Shown here piece after piece: positions 48,861-60,300 of a stretch of 64,000 bases of DNA (within the stretch, counting starts at the first letter, position 1; the number at the start of each line of letters is the position of its first letter). Origin of the DNA: Syngnathus acus. Its lineage: Eukaryota > Chordata > Actinopteri > Syngnathiformes > Syngnathidae. The stretch spans positions 5,757,104 to 5,821,103 of the forward strand of contig NC_051105.1 of assembly GCF_901709675.1 (NCBI RefSeq), written 5' to 3'. Made by a program: the position numbers and the translations under genes. The notes beneath the pieces were generated by a model. That model was not told the origin of the DNA and ran no database searches. It worked only from the letters and a program-made list of their open reading frames with translations.

Positions 48861-50540
48861 TTGTGCGCCGCTTGCCACGCAAACTTCACCTAAAGTTTGT
48901 CTTCCGAGGCGACCTTTTTTCCTCCCGAGCGAGGACACGCTGGTCTCTTCGGCGTGTAAAAATAAAGTCACTCCCTACGGTATCCACCCGCCATGCAAAT
49001 CCCGGCGGTGGTGGGAAATGAACACAACAGAACCTGAGCCCTCAATGGTTTGGTGCGGTGTTGACAGGTTCCCCGGTCGGTCAGTGTGGCCGGCTGGCCT
49101 TGGTCGACGGTGCTGTGGTGGGGGCTGAAGCAGAATGTGTGACCAAAGTAGAGGAGAAGGAGGAGGAAAGTGAAGGGGGTAGAGCCTCCGTAAAGCCCTC
49201 CTCTTCGCAGAAACAGCACAGCCCGACTCGAATTACCGCCCCTACTTTATTTCTTATCTTAATTTACCTGCAGTGCCAACTTTTACAGTTCGACATTCAA
49301 AATTTGCTTTTCCATAATTCAGATGTGGCAAATGTAGTCATAGTCTGAAAGTAAACATTATGTTTGTTCTTTGAACTTTTACAAAGTATAATCGCTCTTA
49401 GTTGGCTGCTTGTGAAATTTGTGTTCATTGTGGTGCTTCTGCTCATATTCTGTGCATCCTCTTGGGGCTATAAAACCTATGACCCCCGGCAATGCATTTT
49501 GGACCAACTAAACAAAATATTTAAAAAATGCAATGATGAGTGAGGGTCTTCCTATGAGGGTGTACAGAAAATGACCTGCCTTTTGGGGCTCCCTAATTTT
49601 TTTTTCTAAAATTGACAGTTATTTCAGTTTGTTTTAAAGTACGCTATACAAACAGAGCAAGCATTACAGAGCAAACAGTCCAGCATTAACCGCAACTGTG
49701 TTGTCACAAAGTAAGCCAATCTAATTATTGTCGATTGGGAAAACAATTACACAGAAAAACATTCTATTGAGGTAAACAAAATAAAATTAACATCTGCAAA
49801 CACCGGCCACTTAATATGTGGAAGCTGTTGTCTGTTTTTAAGGGTGGCAAAGCGGTCGACCACTTTTTTGTGACTCGGTGTACAGTGGTAATTTTGAAGT
49901 CACATATTCACTCCAATGACGGTTTTTCACATATGCTAACCTGTACTGGATCTTTTTGCCTCCAGCTAAGAACGGCGCCACATTGTTTAACAAACACCTA
50001 AGGGACATTTGCACGCAAAATTACCCGGAGTAAACCCGGACTCCCAATGAAGTTGTGTGGAAGAGAAAATAGATGTATGACAAGAACATTACAAAGCACA
50101 ATGCCTTTGCAAACATATACTATTTTTCTATTATTATTACAGTCAGATGAAAAAAGTTTGTTTACATAACCACAACCATTTACACAACTATCTATTGTAC
50201 AGAAAAAAACTATTTTTTGATCTCAAAACTGCTCTATGAAATCAAAATAAAGTTGCATTTTCCTTTCTCGTTTTGTGGATTTCTACAGAAGCTTTCTGGT
50301 TGGACAATATACTGTAATATATATACACTACCCTCTGTTGGTAAAAAGGAAGGGGCGCCCATCAATAACCAAAATAGTGTTACATTTCTATGCTACATAA
50401 TTAATTATATTCTAAAATTCAAATTAATCATGAATATGTTTTCAAAAACAGCTTGTGAAATAATTTTCTAAACGGGGTAATATTAATCAGGCAGCGATTA
50501 GACACCTTTCTTACGTACTTTGACTGAGACGACATTGTGT
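48861..50540. promoter_or_regulatory. Divergent AHR2/NDUFA10 intergenic region
   Basis: 1.78 kb separate the two start codons. The AHR2-proximal 48861-49130 is GC-richer and holds a core XRE (TTGCGTG on minus, 48876-48882). The NDUFA10-proximal end has a GTGACGTAG CRE-like site near 50555. A second core XRE is at 50012-50018 (minus). No TATA box was recognised at either end. Confidence 0.45.
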
Positions 50541-50637
50541 AAGGCCCCGTCGTGTGACGTAGAATGTCAGCGACGAGTTAGCTGTGTTTTTTTATTTACC
50601 CAGGTCAGATCGGAGGGGTTTTGGAGGACAGTTGATC

Positions 50638-53295
50638 ATGGCCCTGAGGGCGATCCGGTTGGTCTTCCCATCGGTGGCAACCGGTGTCAAAACCGCGAAT
50701 GTTGTTCAGAAGGTAAGGGCACAAAATGCACAAACGCTAGTCCTTTTGGTACTCCCCACTTCTACAAGGACATGCTAAATGTAGCAGACTAGCTACCCAT
50801 GTAGCCACTGGCGCTGTCCCTTAAATCGTCTATGGCAAAAGTTTCGTGATATTCAAGTGGCCATCGAGTCATAGTGTGTTAAACGTGTCGTTTTAATGAA
50901 GTCCTGTCGAAGTAAACTTAATCATAAACACTTTTCTTCCACTCTTAAAGACAATATTTGCTTTTGTCATCCAAGGCATCTATGCATATGACAGCGGCAA
51001 GGAAGCTGCAGTACGGCTGGTGGGCGTTCGCACTGGGCGAAAGGACCACGCCGCGTTTAAATCAGTTGAGCAAGATTATTTCAGTGGATGGCAATTTAGC
51101 GTCAGGCAAAGGAGCACTAGCACAGAACCTGGCCGACAAACTAGGTAAGTCGTCTGTGTGCATGGAGTTACACTTTTGCCCCCTCAAAAAAAAAATCATC
51201 CCTATCTGATTGTGGCCAATAATATAATTTACACAGTACAGTGCAAAGGTCTTAGGCCACCATCACATTTGTTGTTTTAGCAATGCCATAATGGTCAATT
51301 GCAGACAGTCACCAAGGATGAGCAATGAATACATGTGAAAACATTTCATACTATAGAGCTTTGCATGTTGTGTTTCCCCAGGGATGCTCTACATGCCCGA
51401 ACCTGACACCTTCTACTTGGACAAGATGTCGGGAGAGAAAGCGCCCCTCTCTATCAACTTCAATGGGATGTGCAGCCTGGAGAAGTTCTACGCAGACCCG
51501 AAAGCTGCAGACGGGAACAGCTACAGACTGCAGCTATGGATGTATAACATGCGCCTGCTGCAGTACGCGGAAGCCATCGAACACCTGCTCACCACAGGTA
51601 CCATGAACACCCATCGCAAACTCGCTTCTGTACTTTCATACTCATTGAAATTATGATCCTGTATGTCAAAGGCCAAGGTGTGATCCTGGAGCGTTCACCC
51701 TTCAGCGATATGGTGTTCCTGGACGCCATGTTTAAACAGGGCTACATCAGGAAAGAGTGTGAGTGTGGCTTTGTCATAGACACGCCACTTTAGTACGCAT
51801 GCCAATGCTGCATTTCCACTCGCAGGTGTGCAGCACTACAACGAAATCAAAGGAATCAGCATCTGCGAGTTCCTGCCGCCGCACCTCGTCGTCTACGTGG
51901 ATGTGCCCGCTGAGGAGGTGCACAAGAAGCTGAAACTAAGTGGCAAGGTAAGATTGACTAACTTAAGCGCTAAATCATCAGTCAATTGAATATTCTCCCG
52001 AAAGTCATGGGAATCATTCAGATGCATTTTGCCAAGCATGTCCGTCTGTCTGTCTCTGACGGGGGTCCGATTTTCTGACGATTGCTGAGTGACGTCAAAT
52101 TTAAAAATGACAGAATAAGCACTGATGGAAACAAGCCCCGCCTGTTTCGCGTGTTTATGTTATAAAACATACTTGCTCGAGTCGACTGCATTGACTATAC
52201 ATTTACTATAGGTGGCAGTATGCACAAAGAGTCATGAATTCGTCAAGATGACAAGACAATGAATTATTCTGATGTTTTCAATATATTGCCGTGAAATGGA
52301 TTCGCTTTATTTGTAACCTCGAAGCCGTATTTTCAGAATGTGCCGTTGCCGTATCTGAAGAGCATTGAGGACAGCTACAAGAAGTCCTTCCTGCCAGAAA
52401 TCGGGTGGGTAATGCATGTTAAGAAAAAAACTAAGATGCTGTAAATCACATTTTATAAACACGATTTTGCTTAAGTTGTGGATTAATGTCTTATTACAAG
52501 CATTGCGTTTTTGGCTTTCAGTGAAAATTCTGAGCTGCTTGCTTATGATGCGACCCAAATCCAAGATGTGGAGAGGGTAAGAGTTACAAAGTCACAAACT
52601 TTTTTTTTTTCCGTGGTACATTTAACTGACATCTTTTCATCCCATCAGGTGGCCGAAGACATAGAATATCTGAAGTTTGAAAAAGGCCCATGGCTAGAAC
52701 AGGATGACGTCACCTACCATCACATGAGAATCCTGTGAGAGCTCTGTCGTTGAAATGCAAATACAATGAACCCTTCTCATTCGTGAGGCTCGGGGCCAAA
52801 ATTCGTACATCAGTGGAATCTACCATTGCGTTAACGCTGATGGCAAACACTTGGTCGGTACCCCAACCTGATGACACTTTGGAAGGAGCAGGATTTTTAT
52901 GATGTAACAGGAAGGGAAAGAGTTGCCTTTTCCAGTTTATCTTCTAAGTTGTACAGAATTATCACGAATTGACAGGGGTTCACTGTATACAAGAAAAAAA
53001 TGAGGCGTTGCAATTTTAAGCATGTTTGCCGTTTTCAGTGTTGAAGACAAACAGAGAGTGGCATCGTTGACCCACATACCCAAATTTCTGCCAGAGATCA
53101 CCGTTGGGGCGCACGACTTTGATGAAAAATACTTCGCCTATAAATCGGTATGAATTGTAGAATTATTAATTATGTTGTTTTGACTACTAACAGTCTCACT
53201 GAATTCTGATGTATTTATTCTTTTAGCTTCCTGGCAAGAAATACGCTCAGGGTTATAACGCAGACGCCGGAGATAAATACATTTGGCTCAAGTAA
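50638..53295 (+). CDS. ndufa10: NADH:ubiquinone oxidoreductase subunit A10, complete 10-exon gene
   Basis: Accessory (42 kDa) subunit of mitochondrial complex I, on the matrix side; it has a deoxyribonucleoside-kinase fold but no established kinase role in the complex. Exons: 50638-50712, 50976-51144, 51382-51597, 51672-51758, 51826-51947, 52337-52404, 52522-52576, 52649-52734, 53039-53147, 53227-53295; total 1056 nt, 351 aa, close to the human 355. The N-terminus ([18 protein letters not shown]) is basic and free of acidic residues, as in a mitochondrial presequence. A P-loop-like GNLASGKG is at residues 64-71, with Gly where active kinases have Ser/Thr, as in mammalian NDUFA10. Family motifs include [52 protein letters not shown] and a C-terminal DKYIWLK. 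The start is the ATG with Met-Ala context (gatcATGG). Transcribed divergently from AHR2; polyA signal at 53394. Confidence 0.96.
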
Positions 53296-53393
53296 GGGAG
53301 AACGACTTCTGTCCTCACCAGTGACCAATCAACTCGCAGTGTGAGAGATACATGGTCTCCACTTGTACATCTTATTATGTATGTATTAAAAAG

Positions 53394-53399
53394 AATAAA
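53394..53399 (+). terminator. NDUFA10 polyadenylation signal
   Basis: AATAAA 99 nt after the NDUFA10 stop codon, preceded by ATTAAA. A short 3' UTR is normal for this gene type. Confidence 0.75.
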
Positions 53400-53440
53400 A
53401 TTTCTCATACACACCCATGATGTGATGTTGGAGGGTACTT

Positions 53441-53460
53441 ACACACACACACACACACAC
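53441..53460. repeat. (CA)n microsatellite
   Basis: Ten CA units. Confidence 0.95.
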
Positions 53461-53535
53461 CGGTCATTCCATTAGGGACACCTTAACAATCTAATTAGAT
53501 CCAATATATGCCTTTGTAAAGATGATAATACTCAT
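53461..53535. repeat. Dispersed repeat fragment, CATTAGG-ACACCT family
   Basis: GTCATTCCATTAGGGACACC is followed by a segment resembling 10341-10440. Class not known to me. Confidence 0.4.
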
Positions 53536-53962
53536 TTTCAGAATAATCAGTGTATAATATTGTGGTTGTACATCTTACTGACATTTTGTGACGTGTTTGT
53601 TGAGGTTATAAAAAATTATAGCTACAGCTATTGATTGTCATCTATTGTATGCAGAGCCGACACCACTCAATGTGGCGCCTGAGGCGAGACTTTATATATG
53701 GCAGCCACTTTCATTGGCGTACGCTTACAAAAGACATACCATTGGTTTTACCATTGTCTTAATGTTTAAGATAATGTCACGCAATTTAAAATATAATGCA
53801 ATTTAAAATAATGAAATGTCATTGTAAAATGAAAGTCATAATATGCATAATTTATACATTTATAATACACTTATGTTCTATTTAGCCAAATGTAAATACA
53901 AAGGACTTAATTTGGTTCATTATCATGCTAGAAGACTTCAGGAAGAATCTTCACTTTTCTTT

Positions 53963-53981
53963 GGGGGGGGGGGGGGGGGGG
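53963..53981 (+). repeat. Poly-G tract (19 G)
   Basis: Uninterrupted run of 19 G. Confidence 0.95.
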
Positions 53982-55057
53982 TGAAAAAAGCAGAAAGTTA
54001 TCTGAGATTATCAGAAAAATCATTACTAGTTCTTTGAACTACTCAATCATATCAGACTATGCTGTTGTCTATATCTTTTATTGACCACCTGAAATGTCCT
54101 GCAGTGATGCATTTGGTCTACCTGTGGATTTAAACTTCTAAACCAGTCCTAATAAAAGCAAAAAGGACAATTCTATTTAGCCATGTTTCTGGTGACAAAT
54201 ACAAACATTTAAAAAAAAAAAAAAAAAATCTGGCAACAATACCAGATGCTTTAGCTGTAGCCATTTTCTGGTGAGAAAAGATTATTTTAGTCAAAGTCAA
54301 AGCGATTAACAAGACTACTTTTCTGTGAAATAAACTTGAATTTAGCTCACGACTTGACAATAGGGAAAAAAGTTTTTTCTTCCTGAAGATAGACCATTTG
54401 AGAACCACGACACAATCCATAGGGTGCATCTGTCAACTAACACAAGCTTACTCAAAATGAACATTTATGCGGAGGTTCTGAGCAGACCACAATCAACATT
54501 ATGTTTCATACTGAAACTCACTGGAAATACCCCCGACAACTCAAACAGCAAATTCATATGGTTGTCTTGATACAAGGAGTAACATCAGCTAACTTTGCAT
54601 TAAAACAGATTTAGGTTGCCTAAAACTTCACTTACCTCTCTCATTCCTCGCTGCTGTATCCCTGCTGCGGGCGAGTAACTTTCTTATATCCATTACAGCT
54701 CGAGTAAAATCACAATAATACATTTAACAAGTTGTCGGCTAAAATGCCTACTTCACGCAGTTATTCGCTCTCAAGACGTCTAATGACACGGAAGTAATAT
54801 CAGCTGACGTCACTTCACGTGAATAAATTACCATATTAATTAGCCACGTGCATATTATTTACGTGGAATGAATACAGGAGTAAAGATTTACTATACTAAG
54901 TACTATGTACGCTGGAATCTATGCTATGTAGACTTAAAACTAACTTTTTATTTTATTTTCCATTTTTTATGCTCTGATCAATATTGGGTCAAGTGCCCGG
55001 GTGAAATCTGTCTGGCGACGCGACTGTGATTTCCCACACATTGTACAGGCTGCAGTT

Positions 55058-55072
55058 CCCCCCCCCCCCCCC
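55058..55072 (+). repeat. Poly-C tract (15 C)
   Basis: Uninterrupted run of 15 C followed by CT-rich sequence. Confidence 0.95.
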
Positions 55073-56884
55073 TCCCCTCCCTATTTCTATCGGGCATCCA
55101 CCACAATACAAAAAAATCGAATAACCAACAATAGTGACATTGAATAACAACTAAAGTTTTTTTTAGCTACTCGTCTCAGCCATTATTAAAAGTCTGGTAA
55201 GGCCTTTCGCCCAAAGTCGACTTTTTCATTGGAAAAAAGTCTAAAAACTAATTTAACGCTACAAATTGTCGCCCACGGTGTCTTACTCCGTGCTGAGATT
55301 AATCTGAAGGCGGATTAGCAATGCCGGCGCTCCGTTAATCAGTCTGAGGCGCGAATCCTCCTGCCACAACCTTTTTGGGCCGAGTCGTCACAAGCCGGAA
55401 CAGGTGAACGCATTTTAGGACGGCTGCTGATGCTGACAAAGATAACAGATGATGCTCGTGTTCACCACACTGCATCGGGCCGTATTTCACCATACCACCG
55501 CTAGATGGCAATGTTGTTCTCTGGTGTAGCCTGAAGGCACCCGTGAAGGCGCGTCCCAATAAACAAGCTCCATCAGTCTTTGCTAAAGGCTTTAAACCAC
55601 GCGCTGACCTAAACATTCCGACTGAGTAAGATTTCACACAATAAAAGTCAAAAGAAAGTCCATGTGCAAATAGGCATGCACAACATGTGAGAAATATAAT
55701 TTAAAATGGTTACAAGATAGATATGCATCCATCATCAACCCCCTCCCTTGCAAAAAACCCCCAACAATGTAAATGTGTAATTATAACAGATGGCCATAGC
55801 AGACACCAAATTTGAAAATTCCCTCAAAGACAACTAATCATTGAGTTATTTACGTCCTAACAGCTGTGCTTAGTGTAGTCTGCATTTTTTGCGTATGCTT
55901 GGCAATGACTACAAGCCGGTATTTAAATGGCTATACTGCGGAGCGTCAACTAAATCAGATCTAATTGATTCCAGGGGGGAACCTGTGCAGCAGCTATAAA
56001 CGACACGAAAGTCCAATCAAAAGTGGCTGTTCAATAAAAGTTAGTAAGCTGTAACAAGATGAATAACAAAAGACAATTTATAGGCAATCTTGGTGTTTTC
56101 CAGTATCAGGAGCTTCAAATGGAACAACATCTCCATTTACTCAGTAAATTCAAATCTAATTAAAAACAACGTCTGGAAGGAAAAGGGATGATTAAAAGGA
56201 AAACTGCTAACATGAACACAAAAGATTACACTTAATTCTCACAAAAATTATTTTAGGTGAAATTTCTTAATGAACCTGCATTGCACTATAACGATTACTG
56301 ATACTTAATTCAACCTTTCCCAAACATTTGAATGTTCAAAGCTCACAGTTTACTGTTTCAGTGCTTTTTGCACAAATTACTATTCTTTAAGTCGGAGCTG
56401 AACAATACACTTTACCAATACTTTCTCAAGGACATCCTCTTTTATGCCATGTATTGGTGGATTTATGCATGAAACTCCTGCCATGAATTGTCTTTAGTTC
56501 CTTTTTTAGAGAACGGCATGCAACTTTTGCACAAAGTACTGAAATACTGAGGAGGTGGACGTGTGCATTTGAAAGTTTAGAGAAGGTCAAATTAAGTTCT
56601 CCTGTAAAAGTTGTCGACCTACGACGTGTCATGATTGCCCCTTTTATGATTGAGATCTGCTAACGTAAGCACAAGCTTATGATGTTTGTGTCCTAAAAAC
56701 CAGTTGGATGGTGCACTGCACTCTAAAGCATTTTCTGCTGGCTTAAACATGATCAAAAGCACTTTCATGCATGGAAAACGTAAATGAAATTGTATCAGGC
56801 CAACTGCAAGAATAAAGTCAAGTTAAGGAATTGTCTTAGATTCTCAGTTTTGCTTAGAAGATTTCCTTTCTGAGCGATATGATT

Positions 56885-57328
56885 CGACCTTTCACCCAAG
56901 GTAGCATTTGCTACTCCTGCCCAAACTTCACAAAATTAAAGCGGTTACCCATAATCCTTTGCAGTGGTTACCCATAATCCTTTGCAGCAGTAATACAGTG
57001 ATCCCCCGCTACTTCGCGTTTCGTTTATCGCGGCTTCACTACATCACGGATTTTTCCCCCCGTATTAAAAAAAAACATTTAAAAGTCAAGATAAAACTTC
57101 TAAATTGAGGAAACATGTGTCTAACCTTTAGGACAATATAGTATTGGTCCAAATGTTCGTTTACATTCCTTTTGTTTGTTTTTGCGTGTTAGCATGATCG
57201 CGAATTAGCATATTTCCGCTAACTCGTTAGCCTGCCCAGTAATTCTTGTTGGTGACCGTACTTCGCGGATTTCACTTATCGTGGGTGGTTTTTTGGACCA
57301 ATTATCTGCCATAAACGAGGGATTACTG
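56885..57328. mobile_element. Inverted copy of Tigger-like MITE plus its extra flank
   Basis: The MITE proper is 56996-57328 (CAGTGATCCCCCGC ... GAGGGATTACTG, TA on both sides). The preceding 56885-56995 is the inverse of 47556-47664, including both tandem copies of the GGATTATGGGTAACC unit. The whole 445-bp block is therefore a near-identical inverted copy of 47222-47664. Confidence 0.85.
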
Positions 57329-60300
57329 TATATAGCAGCAGGCCACTGACAACGTTTACTGACTCTACGTGGAGATGTTTCTGAAGTCCATCCCCTGAAA
57401 ATAGTTCTGTCACACCACATACTTACCATGATGTCGGTTTGGAAAAGTGGACTGGAATTTATTTCAACCAGTTAAGTTTAAAAAGAAGCACTTTTTCATC
57501 TCCTCTTGGCCAGATGGCATTTTCTACAAAGGTTAAAGAAAGATAGTGTAAAGGTTAGATTTGACTTTATGGAGAGGCCCCTTTCTCTTTTTTGTTCGTG
57601 ATTTTCATTTGAAGCTTTTTCTTACAAATATTAACTACACTCATGTATTCCCTTGAACATGGTGGATAATGCATCACAAAAAAGACAATTTATGTGTTAG
57701 CCTTCGCTAAAACACCACTAGCTACTATTTTGTGTCTGTATATTGAAAAGTGACATCCAAAAATTTCATAGAATAAAATAAGCAGCCTTTGACGAGCTTG
57801 GATTCCAAACCAATCTTATTAATTGTCTTCCTCAGGCTACCTTTTGAACTTGGAAATGAAAAAAAATGTTTTTCTCTCCCACAATTCAACAGTACGCCGG
57901 GAGCCGACTGACTGACACAGTGAGAAAGAGTTGACGAACCCAACAGAAACTAATGAGGCATGTTTCGAAAAACAATAAATTAGACCCAAAATAAAAGGTT
58001 ATTGAAAGCAGAAGTCAATCACACTGTACAATATCTCCTGTACCACTAAAATCAGGAGAAGCTTCCTTATTTGGACAAACGGAAAGATAGACGAGCCGTC
58101 GCGTGGGAGTCGTTTGATTCACATGCACTGCGTCGGAATCTTTTCATCAGCGCCAGCATTTCCAGACGAGCACGTGTAAAGCAAAGACAAGTCATTGTAA
58201 GGCGTAGAGTCACAAGTCGCAAACTTTCCTTCTCATTTTGATCTTCCACCTGCCGAGCATGGGGCCCTGTCTTGACGTCGGTTCCTCTGCTATTTTAGCT
58301 CTCTCCTTTCTTGCAGGAAGTGGCTTGAAAGTGCATCCTGCACGCCACAGCTCATTAACTCAGAGCTGTCATGAGGGGAGGACTTGTGTATTTGTGTGTG
58401 TGTTTGTTGCCTGTGAGTTGTCTAAAAGCTAAAAACAGCGTCGCTTCTCTCCGGAGTTCTTGAGTGGGGGCGTCCGCCTGCCCCCCCTACGAGTCAAAAC
58501 AGATGGCATCAAAACCACCGAGAGCATTTTATCCACCTCGTGCTTCTTTCTTTGCTTCGCCGTGTGTTTGCATAAATGCGGACTGGCTACACGTGAGTCG
58601 TTTTTCACGAGTACCAGCTGCGCGCTTGTTACTGGTCATAATCGTCATCCTACAGAGGTGCAGTCGATTTTCAGCCAATTTACTGGAGACCATTATGAGG
58701 AATTAGGCATCGCATCCCTCATGACCACAGATGGAGATGGAAGCGCGAGTTGCGTCGCCTCTAACACGTGGGAGGCTAAATGAAGGAATTCAAGTCAAAG
58801 GAGCACATGAAAAACGGCCATTACGCCGATAACTAGACCATCTGCCGCGCAAGCTGACGCTGACATGGCAGCCGCTGCGACACTTCCTCACCAAACCTGC
58901 TGGACACAAGGGATCATCCTGCTGAGATAGCCTGAAGCTAACACGTCAATCCCCAATTCAAGGTTGACTCCTCTCCGGGCCCCTTTGCTGTGGTCTCTAA
59001 TGGTTTGGACCTTTATGGACTGAAGTACATTGCGACATCTTTCAAAGTCACATTTCAAAGTCAACGCTCTGGAAATGTATTCATTATCAGACTCCACAAT
59101 CGTGCCGTCTAGGCTAACCCCAACCCATGAATATCTAATGGAATATTCCTGGGAAAGCACACAAGTGTGGATTCTTCACATCGTGCTTCTGTACAATGAC
59201 TTGGAATGAATTAGTGGTCAATGGACCTAACCAGCCGGAGCCTCTTTTACACAGAGTTCAAACAAAATTGCCAAACCACAACCGTGTTTAAAGAAAAAGG
59301 CCCGTTCCGAAAAAGTTGTTGGACAGAGACAATGATCAAGTGTCCCGTTTCGGAGTCTGTCACCGAAGGCAGGAAATTGCCAGGATGCCTTTGGGTCTCA
59401 TCCGTTGTCACACAGAATAGCACACATGGGAAACAAGTCATAGCTTTAATATTTTTGGAATTTGTGGCTGAACTACAGCTTGATTGGAAATCTTTGAGGG
59501 AATCCTGCATGAAGGGATTGTTGACACTCCCGAGACATCAGCAGCTTCTAATAACGTCTTCCTGCCTAGTAGTGTCGCTTTCATCTGTCGCCTTCATTAA
59601 TATCCCTTTATCGGAAAACCTCTTTTATTCTGTCTGTCAAACACAAGTCATTTGACAGTAGGATGATTTTCATAAAACACCCGCTGTTTTCATTCCTTTC
59701 GCAAGACTATTTTGTGCATTTCATTGGCGGAAAATAATTCTAAAACATCAATGTGACTGTCTAGTAAGCAGTCAAATTCACACAGCTGTGTTTTGAGCTA
59801 AAGCTCGAAAAGAGATGAATATGTTCAAATGATCAAATGTCAAATTCAAATGCCAGGAAGAGAAGTCAAAATGGCTTTCGAGTTGGGATTGATGTAAATA
59901 AATTACCGTAGTGTTTGTGCGCCATGTGTGTTCCCATACTTTTGATTTTAATCATCTTGTTTGGTGTGTATGGAAAGAACACACTTGGGATTCTTATGAC
60001 ATACATTTTATGATTTTTTTTTTTACGACACATTTTATGGGCTATATGGATAGCGGCACATGACATATTTCCAGTCGGAAAGATTCATAGCCGTACCAGC
60101 TTTCGGGTTGTTGTTATCCTGAAAGAAAAATAAGCTAACTTTTATCGATCTCAATTCCTGATCAGTAGCTTGACATTTTTCAACCAAATATTACCCAATT
60201 TCCACAATCTGCATCTCATTTTTGTAATGAATGACACTTTCCCAAATTTGACCCTTGTGATATGTTTTGTGTCTGGAGGCTTACAAATCATCCACATGTT

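Larger units (their letters stand above)
53536..56884. other. Non-coding interval 3' of NDUFA10
   Basis: No exon supported. Holds a 19-G tract (53963-53981) and a 15-C tract (55058-55072). Confidence 0.6.

Noticed and set aside
58460-58783. 107-codon open frame on plus
   Set aside because: No domain, GTG start, no supporting splice signals.
59221-59655. 144-codon open frame on plus
   Set aside because: No recognisable domain, no splice or promoter context, and composition like the surrounding DNA.
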